Assembly (NCBI RefSeq): GCF_042658685.1
Contig: NZ_JBHSQY010000001.1
Direction: 5' to 3' (one strand)
DNA length: 64,000 nt
Source of the DNA: Macrococcoides bohemicum
GTDB taxonomy: Bacteria; Bacillota; Bacilli; Staphylococcales; Staphylococcaceae
The stretch's first letter is position 1; each line of letters starts with the position of its first letter. Below the pieces are notes generated by a model, which did not search any database, had not been told where the DNA came from, and saw only the letters and a list, made by a program, of their open reading frames with translations. This document shows positions 28,021 through 36,263 of the stretch, piece after piece. Position numbers and translations under genes: made by a program.

Positions 28021-28049
28021 ATTATATAACAATTTTTAGAATATTTAAA
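28021..28049 (-). promoter_or_regulatory. Promoter of the leader-ABC-F unit
   Basis: On the minus strand TTTAAA and TATAAT are exactly 17 bases apart, about 20 bases ahead of the leader's GGAGG. A second overlapping TATAAT follows. Confidence 0.75.
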
Positions 28050-28072
28050 TATATATATTTAGAAATAAAAAT

Positions 28073-28096
28073 GAACTAGCGATAATATGCTAGTTC
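28073..28096 (-). terminator. Hairpin upstream of the ABC-F promoter
   Basis: Perfect arms GAACTAGC/GCTAGTTC are followed on the minus strand by ATTTTTATTT. It would insulate the ABC-F unit from the hydrolase gene about 140 bases upstream. The rest of that gap shows nothing recognisable. Confidence 0.65.
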
Positions 28097-28236
28097 TATT
28101 TTAAAGTTATAACTTTATACATTTAAAGAAAATAAAATCCGGTCGATGGATCGTACCTGCAAAAACTTCAGAATAACCCTCACGATATTATTTACAGCTA
28201 AAAATGAGATTATATCAAAATTATAAATAACCCAAA

Positions 28237-28731
28237 TCACACATACTCGTCTATCGTCAGAACTTCTACTTCATCAGACCAATGCAAAACTGTAGATACA
28301 AAATCATTAATATCTAACCCAGGCATTTCATATGTTTCACAATTATTAACTGTTGCACAAGCATCTTCGATTACTGTAACTTTAAAGCCAAGTTCATTAG
28401 CAATAATCGCATTAAATAAAATACAATATTCCATATTAAATCCGATAATGATAAGTTCAGTAACACCAAGTGAAATTAAATATTGTTGCAAATCCGTATC
28501 TTTAAATGCACTTGGTCTATTTTTAGAATAAATCTTATCGGCATTTTTATGAATAAATGGGTCTAAAGGTAATGGCTTATTTGTTTTGTCATCAATATGT
28601 TCCACAGCAATGACAGGTAATTTGTTTTCTTTAAATACTTCTACTAGATGAATAGCATTCTTCTTAACTACTGAAAAATCACCTTTTTCTAAAAAGTGTG
28701 TATGAAAATCAATAACTAATAAAGCTTCCAA
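28237..28731 (-). CDS. Isochorismatase family cysteine hydrolase
   Basis: A 164-residue hydrolase with the catalytic triad of the family: Asp in LLVIDFHTHF, Lys in YSKNRPSAF, and Cys in IGFNMEYCILFNA. Members include nicotinamidases and other amidases; the substrate is not known. The start is a TTG with GAGGTG five bases before it. It stands alone. Confidence 0.88.
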   Translation of the reverse strand: MEALLVIDFHTHFLEKGDFSVVKKNAIHLVEVFKENKLPVIAVEHIDDKTNKPLPLDPFIHKNADKIYSKNRPSAFKDTDLQQYLISLGVTELIIIGFNMEYCILFNAIIANELGFKVTVIEDACATVNNCETYEMPGLDINDFVSTVLHWSDEVEVLTIDEYV

Positions 28732-28889
28732 AATATCACCTCAAAATAAATAAAAAATTCATTTGTCCATGCGAAAAAAATAATAAAATTACATAATATA
28801 TTAAAGAATATGTAACACCCTCAAATTAATGTATTACATTTATTATAAAGGATTTTCGAAAAATTAAAATGAAATAAAAGGAGAAAACT

Positions 28890-29030
28890 ATGAAAATATA
28901 TCCTTTGGAGAAATTGATAATCACAATTCATTCAGTAAGAATACAGAGGTATTCTTTGAAGCTGGGAAATGCATGAAACAAGAACGAATAATGGTTTAAA
29001 TGCAGTTATTATTGAAAGCCCAGATTTTTA
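28890..29030 (+). pseudogene. Decayed short gene remnant
   Basis: AAGGAG and an ATG (28890) stand as at a real gene start, but the frame ends after 28 codons. Another frame reads ENISFGEIDNHNSFSKNTEV and then FFEAGKCMKQERIM before a stop; a further frame continues GLNAVIIESPDF and stops. The pieces are protein-like and follow each other, so two frameshifts in one former gene are likely. I do not recognise the family. Confidence 0.45.
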
Positions 29031-29174
29031 AAAGATGATCTGTTTCAATATAATCAATAAATTCTCCCATTTTAATATTGTACAAATTTTCTGATAATGA
29101 TAAGATGAATGCATTAAAAATAATAAAAGGTGATCTCATATGTAATGGTTTTTTTCTAATTCATCAATTAGACG

Positions 29175-29225
29175 TAGACTTACAAGTCAATAAAAACAAT
29201 TAAATAAGTTGTATTTGTAAGTCTA
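29175..29225 (+). promoter_or_regulatory. Inverted repeat before the MFS gene
   Basis: Perfect 11-bp arms TAGACTTACAA/TTGTAAGTCTA are 29 bases apart and end 26 bases before the MFS start. This could be an operator pair or an RNA hairpin in the leader. Confidence 0.5.
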
Positions 29226-29251
29226 TGATCTTCTTAAATTAGGAGGAAATC

Positions 29252-30424
29252 ATGAAAGGATTTACAAATAACTTTAAATACTTATACTTTAGTCAGTTAT
29301 TCGCCAATACGAGCGATAATATTTATATTATTGCACTGATTGCTTATCTATATGAATTAACGCACTCTATTCAATTAAGTGCATTAGTTCCTATTTTCAT
29401 CACATCTGCTTATTTTGTAAGTGGGTTTATCGCACCAATTATATATTCTAGATTTCAAAAGCAATATATTTTAGTGTTTAATCAAACGATGAAATGTGGC
29501 TTGCTGATCATATTGATCGGTACAATGTATGTTGAATTGCACTATATTTATATATTAGGGTTAGCATTTATGATTGCGTTCTTAGATGGATTTACAAATC
29601 CGTTAAGCAACACATTAATCCCCTACTTTGAGTTAAAGGATAATATACTTAGAGCAAACGGAAAAATTAGCAGTATGAATAATATGATACAAATTTCAGC
29701 CTGGGCATTAGGCAGTTTATTGTTAGCATTCCTGCATAGTGATGGATTGATTATGTTTTGTGTCATCTTGTCTATCATATCTGTGATATTTATGATGAAG
29801 ATAAATTTTAATATTAATACTGTAGAGAGTGAGCATATGGGTTCCAAAAGTTTCAAAGCGGTTATTAAAAGTAATCGTACCAGTTACAGTCAATATTTAA
29901 ATTGGAATACTTTCATCGCGTCATTTGGCCATGCTGTCTGGATTGCTGCAATAATGATTGCCTTTGTAAAAGAATATTTAAATGCCCCATCTTACTGGTT
30001 TGGTATTATTAACGCGGCATTTTTCGTAGGTTTACTTGTCGGATCAAAGATGATTCATTTGATTGAAAGATTTAAAATGATGCACTTCTATTACAGTGGA
30101 TATATGCTGCTTTCACTCATTACGTTTGTCTTCGGGATTAACAGGTGGTTAATACTAGCAGTCTTGCTATCTTGGCTTTATGGCATTATAGAGCAATTAT
30201 TATCAATATCGCTACACACAGAAATACAAAAGCATTTAAATCATGAAACACTGCTTGATACTTATACACTGAATCAGAGTATATATAGTTTAGGATTTTG
30301 TTTATCAACATTTGTGATGTCGTTACTAGCAGAACACGCTACCTTAACATTCGCATTTATTGTAGCATCCCTTGCTTACTTATTGATATGTTTACTCACA
30401 TATCGATATAAAAATATATTCTAA
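29252..30424 (+). CDS. MFS transporter
   Basis: A 390-residue integral membrane protein with about 12 helices, without soluble extensions. The N-terminal LYFSQLFANTSDNIYIIAL and the loop YSRFQKQYILVFNQ fit MFS exporters of the Mef-like or MFS_3 type. The substrate cannot be told. AGGAGGAAATC precedes the ATG. It is monocistronic, between an inverted repeat and a terminator. Confidence 0.85.
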   Translation: MKGFTNNFKYLYFSQLFANTSDNIYIIALIAYLYELTHSIQLSALVPIFITSAYFVSGFIAPIIYSRFQKQYILVFNQTMKCGLLIILIGTMYVELHYIYILGLAFMIAFLDGFTNPLSNTLIPYFELKDNILRANGKISSMNNMIQISAWALGSLLLAFLHSDGLIMFCVILSIISVIFMMKINFNINTVESEHMGSKSFKAVIKSNRTSYSQYLNWNTFIASFGHAVWIAAIMIAFVKEYLNAPSYWFGIINAAFFVGLLVGSKMIHLIERFKMMHFYYSGYMLLSLITFVFGINRWLILAVLLSWLYGIIEQLLSISLHTEIQKHLNHETLLDTYTLNQSIYSLGFCLSTFVMSLLAEHATLTFAFIVASLAYLLICLLTYRYKNIF

Positions 30425-30429
30425 AGCAC

Positions 30430-30463
30430 AAACCCATCGCTCAAATGTTTGAGTGATGGGTTT
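30430..30463 (+). terminator. Terminator after the MFS gene
   Basis: Arms AAACCCATCGCTCAAA and its partner (one G-T pair) are followed by TTTTT. Confidence 0.87.
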
Positions 30464-30523
30464 TTAAAATCAGTATATTCAGGAGTAAAAAGTAATAATT
30501 ATATACATAATATCTCGTTAGTG

Positions 30524-30540
30524 GTACAATAATATTGTAC
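30524..30540 (+). promoter_or_regulatory. Palindromic operator of the yefM-yoeB pair
   Basis: GTACAATAATATTGTAC is a perfect palindrome around one base and lies just before the antitoxin's AAGGAGG. Conditional autorepression by antitoxin-toxin complexes is normal for this family. Confidence 0.75.
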
Positions 30541-30554
30541 AAGGAGGCGATAAA

Positions 30555-30812
30555 ATGAAAGTCACAACTTATTCTAATGCAAGATCAAATTTTAGAAAAA
30601 TAATAGATATTGTTAATGAAGACTGTGAACCTTACACAATCACAACAAATACGCATAATGCCGTGATATTATCTGAACAAGACTATAATAGTATGATTGA
30701 AACACTTTATTTACAGAGTACACCAGCGAATGCCGAAAGATTACAAAAAGCGATTGATGAATCAATTGATAAAAATAACTTACTTCAAGTTGAGATTGAT
30801 TTAGATGCCTAA
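30555..30812 (+). CDS. yefM: YefM/Axe-type antitoxin
   Basis: The 85-residue antitoxin begins KVTTYSNARSNFRKIIDIV, the Phd/YefM dimer fold that binds DNA, and ends in an acidic tail (LLQVEIDLDA) that would cover the toxin. It neutralises YoeB, whose gene overlaps it by eight bases. AAGGAGG lies ahead of the ATG. Confidence 0.94.
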   Translation: MKVTTYSNARSNFRKIIDIVNEDCEPYTITTNTHNAVILSEQDYNSMIETLYLQSTPANAERLQKAIDESIDKNNLLQVEIDLDA

Positions 30813-31077
30813 GAAAAAGATACTATTTTATTCAAGTGGTTTTGAAGATTATACGTACTGGCAAACTAACGATAAAACTGTATTAAAGAAAATAAATAAA
30901 CTAATAAAGAGTATTATGATTGATGGTCCAAATGAAGGTATAGGTAAGCCAGAAAAATTATTAGGAAACTATACAGGTTGCTATAGCAGAAGGATCACTC
31001 ATGAACATAGGCTCGTATATAAGATAGAAGATGATTCAATTTGTATTTTACAATGTCGTTTTCATTATAAAAGGTAG
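30805..31077 (+). CDS. yoeB: YoeB/Txe-type mRNA interferase toxin
   Basis: YoeB is a RelE-fold endoribonuclease that cuts mRNA in the ribosome. The 90 residues match the family well: YTYWQTNDKTVLKKINKLIK, GIGKPEKLLGNYTGCYSRRI, THEHRLVYKI and a C-terminal FHYKR. The Glu in KPE, an Arg of SRR/HRL and the final His correspond to the known catalytic residues, so it looks active. The short overlap with yefM couples their translation. Confidence 0.95.
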   Translation: MPKKKILFYSSGFEDYTYWQTNDKTVLKKINKLIKSIMIDGPNEGIGKPEKLLGNYTGCYSRRITHEHRLVYKIEDDSICILQCRFHYKR

Positions 31078-31106
31078 AATAGCCATTCATTAGACTATTC
31101 TACCTT
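31071..31106. terminator. Terminator overlapping both yoeB and the convergent gene's stop
   Basis: Perfect 12-bp arms AAGGTAGAATAG enclose 12 bases. The left arm contains the yoeB TAG, and the right arm contains the stop of the minus-strand gene. T-runs follow in the plus direction. Confidence 0.82.
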
Positions 31107-31862
31107 AATTTTTTTATAAATTTTATAATTAACTTCATCTCTTTTACTTTGAATCCTCTCAAATCGTTCTATTGTCCATGGCTCCCAGAATGTTTGTCCT
31201 TGCTTGTTAAAGACATATTCGTCATCAATCGCATAACATGCATGTGTTAGTATATTATCCTGATAGAAACAGATAACATCTCCACTATTAAATGAAGATT
31301 CCACTTCTTTGTATCCAAGACGGTTAAGGAAGAGCATAAAGGTTTCCTGATGCACCCACTGTTCTAATATAAATGGATTTTTAGTTAATGCATACAGTGT
31401 TGCCGACAAACAATTTGCGCCATGGTTTTCCGGGAATTTATTATGCAAGGCAGTAAGATGAGATATTGAATTGAACTGCGTTATATCTGTTTTGCTTGGT
31501 TCATCATCGAACTGTTGGATAAAGCTTATTTGTTCTTTTTGAGAGAGCGTATCCCAATATGCTGAAGTGATTAATCTATCATCATTGATCAACTGCGTAC
31601 CATTATCGATCATTTCTTGTTTCAATGCATCTTTAAATGTATTTTCTATACTTTCATACCATCCTGGTTCAGCTACAATAACAAACTCATATGTCAGATG
31701 CCATGTTTGATACGTTGAATTGTTAACAACATTTGATAAGCTACTGTTTTTCTTAAACTCTTCTTTCGGAACAACTAAGGTGTTTAATAAATTATACTGA
31801 TGTTCATTTAAGAAAGCTTCTGATATAAAGAAAAGGTCAAACTCAAACTTCAAATTACGCAC
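31095..31862 (-). CDS. Unknown protein with a possible Cys-His papain-like fold
   Basis: A 255-residue soluble protein, not recognised as a named family. The second half has NHGANCLSATLYAL, then GDVICFYQDNILTHACYAID and YVFNKQGQTFWEPW. A Cys before a helix and a His in a strand, with a GDV turn, resemble NlpC/P60-like peptidases (inference). No signal peptide is seen. The start is a GTG. It ends a run of minus-strand genes (Nudix, phosphotransferase, peptidase) with short gaps, perhaps one unit. Confidence 0.6.
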   Translation of the reverse strand: MRNLKFEFDLFFISEAFLNEHQYNLLNTLVVPKEEFKKNSSLSNVVNNSTYQTWHLTYEFVIVAEPGWYESIENTFKDALKQEMIDNGTQLINDDRLITSAYWDTLSQKEQISFIQQFDDEPSKTDITQFNSISHLTALHNKFPENHGANCLSATLYALTKNPFILEQWVHQETFMLFLNRLGYKEVESSFNSGDVICFYQDNILTHACYAIDDEYVFNKQGQTFWEPWTIERFERIQSKRDEVNYKIYKKIKVE

Positions 31863-31867
31863 GTTAA

Positions 31868-32353
31868 CTACCCCACTTTAATATACTTACAATATCTATC
31901 CCATAAATCTGGTATTACTTCATCTAAATTTTGTTCAATTTCATTCGGTGCTACCCACTTAGCATCAACAACTTCTTCAGCCTGAAGATTAAATGTAATG
32001 TCATTGGTTGGTGATTCGTATAGATAAGTCTCAGTAATATAATGTGAATGCATGGTATAACCTTTGAATTGAATATCATCTAAAGGCGCAAATATACCTG
32101 CTTCTTCAAGTAACTCACGATGTGCAGCAAGTACACCATCTTCTCCTGCAACAGCAGATCCTCGACTACATTCCCATTTCAAACCAAGTGGTTTATCAGG
32201 ATGACGTTGTGTAAGTAGCAAATCACCATTTGGTTTCTGTACCCAGATTTCTACTACTAAATGGTACAATCCATCAGGTACTGTAACGCCTCTTTCATGG
32301 AGGATACCAGTTTTTTGTCTATTGATATCTAGAAGTTCCCATATTTCACTCAA
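31868..32353 (-). CDS. Nudix hydrolase
   Basis: The Nudix box is complete in GSAVAGEDGVLAAHRELLEE followed by AGI (about residues 52-74). The 161-residue length and QTFK-like edges fit IPP-isomerase-type or generic Nudix hydrolases; DAKWVAPNEI near the end is common in the group. The start is a TTG with GGAGGG six bases before it. It lies five bases ahead of the unknown protein, so they are co-transcribed. Confidence 0.9.
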   Translation of the reverse strand: MSEIWELLDINRQKTGILHERGVTVPDGLYHLVVEIWVQKPNGDLLLTQRHPDKPLGLKWECSRGSAVAGEDGVLAAHRELLEEAGIFAPLDDIQFKGYTMHSHYITETYLYESPTNDITFNLQAEEVVDAKWVAPNEIEQNLDEVIPDLWDRYCKYIKVG

Positions 32354-32384
32354 GTGTATCCCTCCAATGATGTAATTCGCAATA

Positions 32385-33275
32385 TTATTTATACCATTTA
32401 GGAATTACAATATTAAAATCTTCATAATACTTACGTTGTACTTCAAATTCTTGTTTCATGACTTGTATTTCTTTGACACCGAATTGGACTGCCCATGGTA
32501 ATGAAGATAAGATATTCGTCGCGATATAAACAGATAATACTTTCCAAAAATCAATCGGTACTTTACCATCAAAATATCCATCAACGCGCCCTCTACTAAA
32601 AGCCTCACTCGTATTTACACACCAGCTGATACGATTGAATTCTTCAAATGGTGCACCGATACTACATCTATCAAAATCAATAATCCATAGTTTACCTTTT
32701 TCATCAATGACCATATTCCCAACATGATAATCGCCGTGGTGGTAGACAACAGGTTTATCGATGATACGATTTTCATACTTTTCTATTACATTAAATAAAC
32801 ACTGATCATTATCGTATTTATATTCACAGTTTAGATACATCGATTTCTTACGTTCGATTTTCTTTAGGAAAAAGTCACGCCATCCAAACTGATTTGCTCC
32901 AGGTATAGTATGAATGGCTTTCAATATTCTGCCGGCTTCAAGACCAAGTTCATATTGCTCTTCTAAAGTTAATGTCGGCAATATTTCTTTAGCTTCATGA
33001 CCTTCAATCCATTGGTATAATAAATAATAATGATTATGATACTTACCATGTGATACTAATTGTTGCACAGGAAGCCCAAGGTCCATACACTGTTCAACTA
33101 AATAAATTTGCAATTTAATATCTTCTATTCTATCAATAGAAGAAAGCCGTAATAGATACTTTTCATCCCGAGTTGTAACGATATATTTTTGGTCATCCGA
33201 CCAGCCTTTGTTGAAGCTTTCTAACTTCACAAAATGAAAGCCTGGCAAGCGTTCATTTAAATCATCAATATGCAT
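32385..33275 (-). CDS. APH-fold phosphotransferase family protein
   Basis: A 296-residue kinase of the aminoglycoside/choline phosphotransferase fold. The catalytic loop is VYHHGDYHVGNMV, with metal-binding IIDFDRCS; the N-lobe has KYLLRLSS with the nucleotide lysine. Family membership does not prove drug phosphorylation, as many members act on other small molecules. TAGGAGGG precedes the ATG, and it follows the peptidase gene by nine bases. Confidence 0.85.
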   Translation of the reverse strand: MHIDDLNERLPGFHFVKLESFNKGWSDDQKYIVTTRDEKYLLRLSSIDRIEDIKLQIYLVEQCMDLGLPVQQLVSHGKYHNHYYLLYQWIEGHEAKEILPTLTLEEQYELGLEAGRILKAIHTIPGANQFGWRDFFLKKIERKKSMYLNCEYKYDNDQCLFNVIEKYENRIIDKPVVYHHGDYHVGNMVIDEKGKLWIIDFDRCSIGAPFEEFNRISWCVNTSEAFSRGRVDGYFDGKVPIDFWKVLSVYIATNILSSLPWAVQFGVKEIQVMKQEFEVQRKYYEDFNIVIPKWYK

Positions 33276-33284
33276 GGCACCCTC

Positions 33285-34025
33285 CTATATATGTGTTTCA
33301 AAATAATGTGATAAAGATACCTTTCTTCCTTCCGTATCCCAATCATGATAAAGTTTAAATAAGCATGATACATCTCCATCTACAAGATTTACAAACTGAG
33401 TGATTTTAACAAAACTCATCCAGTAATGAAACATAATATATTCCTTCGAATGCGAGTAAATATCATAAGTAAAGTGTTCTAAAGGTAAGTCACCGAATTC
33501 ATTTAAATAATATTCGTAAAGTGACTTTTCAAGATGATATATGTCATCGAATAACTGTTCATCAAAAAAGAACTTTCTAGGAAGATAAGTCGCCATTCCT
33601 TCTTCAAACCACATATCTTCACACGTTGGATTCTCTTCATCGAATTCAGCAAGAAATAGATCAATATGATGCGCGAGTTCATGTCCTAATATTGCAAGCA
33701 TCTCATCTTTAGTGTGCGCGGCATAAAATGACGTGTATTTATCTTTTAAAGCTTCTGGTAGCAACGCTGTTAAATATCGTGCCCAGTAATCTAAATCAGC
33801 ACACATATAGATCGCTTCATTTCTCGTAAAAGCAGGTACTGGTTTTTCAAGTACCTCCTCCATCACAAAACGTGATGCCCAGAATACACCCTTTGGTATA
33901 TCCTTTAACTGAAAATAATCTTCAAGATATTGTTGGAAATCATTAATTTGTGTATGGAAATATGTAATATCAGCATGATACTTATTTAGATCAGCTGCTT
34001 GTTCAAATGTATAGATTGGTTTCAT
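33285..34025 (-). CDS. Zinc-dependent HExxH protein, unknown function
   Basis: The 246-residue protein carries HELAHHIDLF, a zincin motif, in LAILGHELAHHIDLF, and a downstream Glu in MWFEEGMATYLPRKF, the third-ligand pattern of gluzincins. It has no signal peptide. MKPIYTF is the start because AAAGGTG lies ahead; the longer frame has none. It appears to be the first gene of the four-gene minus-strand run. Confidence 0.75.
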   Translation of the reverse strand: MKPIYTFEQAADLNKYHADITYFHTQINDFQQYLEDYFQLKDIPKGVFWASRFVMEEVLEKPVPAFTRNEAIYMCADLDYWARYLTALLPEALKDKYTSFYAAHTKDEMLAILGHELAHHIDLFLAEFDEENPTCEDMWFEEGMATYLPRKFFFDEQLFDDIYHLEKSLYEYYLNEFGDLPLEHFTYDIYSHSKEYIMFHYWMSFVKITQFVNLVDGDVSCLFKLYHDWDTEGRKVSLSHYFETHI

Positions 34026-34107
34026 TAATATGCACCTTTCTATGTTTATCATAAGAAAAAAATATATAATGACATTATACAGAAAATTCTTACAAAAAGG
34101 TGATTCG

Positions 34108-34554
34108 ATGTTAAAACAAGTTTATGAAATTAACGATGAAATTTTAGCGTTATTGTTATTAGCAGACCCTTCGATTGAAATGATTAATCAATATATTAGT
34201 GAAAGTTCAATCTATATATTAGAACAAAGCAAATTTACCGGTGTTGTTGTACTTAAAGAAGTAAGTGAATCAACGATGGAAATAATGAATATTGCAGTAA
34301 GTGAAGCTTATCAAGGAAAAGGTTATGGAAAGTTGATGCTAAAAGAAGCAGAAAAAATAGCGAAGCATTCAGGATATAACAATTTAATCATTGCTACAGC
34401 CAACTCAAGTCTGAACCAACTCGCATTATATCAAAAGTGTGGATTTAGAATAATAGACATAGAAAAAGACTTCTTTATCAATGCATATAAAGAAGTCTTA
34501 ATTGAAAATGGTATAAAAGCGATGGATAAGATAATACTTAGCAAAAATATATAA
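34108..34554 (+). CDS. GNAT family N-acetyltransferase
   Basis: A 148-residue acetyltransferase with IMNIAVSEAYQGKGYGKLML, the acetyl-CoA loop, and NQLALYQKCGFRI. The substrate is unknown. The start MLKQVYEIND has AGGTG ahead; the longer frame would overlap the divergent peptidase promoter. It is divergent from the peptidase gene and convergent with the orphan antitoxin. Confidence 0.88.
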   Translation: MLKQVYEINDEILALLLLADPSIEMINQYISESSIYILEQSKFTGVVVLKEVSESTMEIMNIAVSEAYQGKGYGKLMLKEAEKIAKHSGYNNLIIATANSSLNQLALYQKCGFRIIDIEKDFFINAYKEVLIENGIKAMDKIILSKNI

Positions 34555-34590
34555 AATCTAATTCATAAGATTTCAATTCTGCCATACAAT

Positions 34591-34842
34591 CTAAAGATTA
34601 TCCCATGTACTTTCAAAATCAAGAATTTCTTCATTTTTACGGTATTTAATTTGATTTGTTATTCTCTTTTCCGATAAAAATAAAGTTTCTTGAATGGTAT
34701 TCCAATCATCTTCACCGATTAAAACAGCTCCTTTTTCTCCAATTTCATTTGGCGCGATATATATTTCTTTACTATCTTGATTAACAGATTTAATGATATT
34801 GAAAAATTCTTTTCTGGCATTATCAAATGTATAAATGTTCAT
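34591..34842 (-). CDS. Orphan YefM/Phd-like antitoxin
   Basis: The 83-residue protein reads NIYTFDNARKEFFNIIKSVN, then GAVLIGEDDWNTIQETLFL and an acidic end, the same plan as YefM. GGAGG precedes the ATG. No toxin gene follows: the GNAT gene ends within 37 bases. A 15-codon frame (MAELKSYELDF) begins 12 bases past the stop and might be a toxin stub, but this is weak. Confidence 0.82.
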   Translation of the reverse strand: MNIYTFDNARKEFFNIIKSVNQDSKEIYIAPNEIGEKGAVLIGEDDWNTIQETLFLSEKRITNQIKYRKNEEILDFESTWDNL

Positions 34843-34912
34843 ATTTAAACCTCCGACATAATCTGTAATAACTATTAATCAGGAATTGTTATATACTCTA
34901 CTCTCTATTGAA

Positions 34913-36160
34913 TTAAATTCTATACTTTGTTCCACGACCTGTGCCGACTTTATAGACATATCCATTTTCACAAAGATGGTTTATTAAGCGGATGACCTTT
35001 GATTTATTGAAAGGCGTACGTTCTACTATTTCACTGCTTGAAAGCACATATCCAGAACCCAGTGTCTCCATAATGATACTTTCATCTTTTGTTACTTTTG
35101 GTAAAACATTTGTTACAGGAAGGATAATCTTAATACTTGTTTCTGAAACAAAAAATTGTGGCTTCACTTTATATTGGCTATAAGCAGATTTAATACGTTT
35201 AATACCTGTACCAAACATCTCAATATATCCTAATCTGAAAAATATATTAGCAAGAATAGGATTTCTTAATATTGAAACATTGTTTTCAAGATAATCGAAC
35301 TCGCTAATCCCACTAGGCAATCCCCCTGGAGATGTAATTTCAATTTTATCTGGAAACATAGCAATATTAATATGGCTGTTAATATCCCAATGACGGTGAA
35401 TAATTGCATTGGCTAAAGCTTCTCTAAATGCATCTTTCGGGATAATCTCGATTGAATTTCTATGCATCCCTGCTATCTTCTCGTATTCATAATAACGTTC
35501 AAATGAGTCAATAGCAGTTTGATATGCTGAAAGGATTGAAATATTGGATAGACGGTTTCTATCAAGTATTTCATTTATAGAATGACCAAACCGCGCAATA
35601 TCAATGCAGGAAAAATTATTACGATCAGCTACAATAGACGCTGCATTATTATATTTACCATTCATATCCATAATTCCTAAAGTTTTAAATAAATCATCAG
35701 ATACTACATTAACATGAATTTTTTCCATCAATAATTTTGAAAGTGTATTGAAAGTAAGATCAGTTGATTTAACTTCAAGTGCTTCGAAAGATAAATTTGA
35801 ACCTTCCAATACTAAGCGCTTTAGTTCAAGCTGGTCAACTTCAATTGTAGCAGTATCATTTCTTCGATATGCCTTACCTTTATATAAATATGGTTTATGA
35901 ACGCCCTCTGTAACTTCTAAGCAAATCGTATTGTTTCTGTTAATTGAAAAAGTAAAGTCAGGACTAGGATTTATACTATCGTTAATTTTGTTTTCGATAT
36001 CTAATATTGTTTTCTGAATGTTTTCAAACCCAATATATTCACCACTATTAGATACTCCAAATATTATTTGTCCACTACCATAATTCGCATAGGCACTCAC
36101 AGTCTTTAAGAACTGATTTGATACTTTTTCTTTAAATTCAGTTGTTTTATTTTCAATCAA
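34913..36160 (-). CDS. AlbA_2 (Schlafen-type) and GHKL ATPase domain protein
   Basis: The 415-residue protein starts with an AlbA_2 domain (TTEFKEKVSNQFLKTVSAYA, then NYGSGQIIFGVSNSGEYIGF and PYLYKGKAYRRNDTAT). A histidine-kinase-like ATP-binding domain follows (FREALANAIIHRHWDIN, ITSPGGLPSGIS, RNPILANIFFRLGYIEMFGTG), and a winged helix ends it (SSSEIVERTPFNKSKVIRL). Such proteins are annotated as ATP-binding DNA-binding regulators; some Schlafen relatives take part in phage defence. The start is a TTG with GAGGTGG. It stands alone. Confidence 0.87.
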   Translation of the reverse strand: MIENKTTEFKEKVSNQFLKTVSAYANYGSGQIIFGVSNSGEYIGFENIQKTILDIENKINDSINPSPDFTFSINRNNTICLEVTEGVHKPYLYKGKAYRRNDTATIEVDQLELKRLVLEGSNLSFEALEVKSTDLTFNTLSKLLMEKIHVNVVSDDLFKTLGIMDMNGKYNNAASIVADRNNFSCIDIARFGHSINEILDRNRLSNISILSAYQTAIDSFERYYEYEKIAGMHRNSIEIIPKDAFREALANAIIHRHWDINSHINIAMFPDKIEITSPGGLPSGISEFDYLENNVSILRNPILANIFFRLGYIEMFGTGIKRIKSAYSQYKVKPQFFVSETSIKIILPVTNVLPKVTKDESIIMETLGSGYVLSSSEIVERTPFNKSKVIRLINHLCENGYVYKVGTGRGTKYRI

Positions 36161-36190
36161 CTAGACCACCTCTATATACATATTACACTA

Positions 36191-36230
36191 AACAAAAATG
36201 CAACGCAAAATTTTGCGTTGCATTTTTGTT
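36191..36230. terminator. 40-bp perfect palindrome
   Basis: Two 20-bp arms (AACAAAAATGCAACGCAAAA and complement) meet without a spacer. It lies between the DUF4240-type gene and the AlbA_2 gene, both on the minus strand, so it probably terminates the AlbA_2 gene's upstream neighbour (36264-37070 is upstream in transcription). TTTTTGTTTAG follows the core. A very symmetric operator is also possible. Confidence 0.65.
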
Positions 36231-36263
36231 GGTTTGTAAATAATAATGAATCAATTTAATTGC

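Larger units (their letters stand above)
28732..29251. other. 520-bp gap: gene remnant and an inverted repeat
   Basis: No intact gene of normal size is visible here. It holds a probable decayed reading frame (28890-29030) and, near the right end, an inverted repeat before the MFS gene. Base composition is very AT-rich. Confidence 0.6.

Noticed and set aside
32385..33275. Calling the APH-fold protein an aminoglycoside resistance gene
   Set aside because: The fold is shared by many kinases for other small molecules; nothing in the sequence fixes the substrate.
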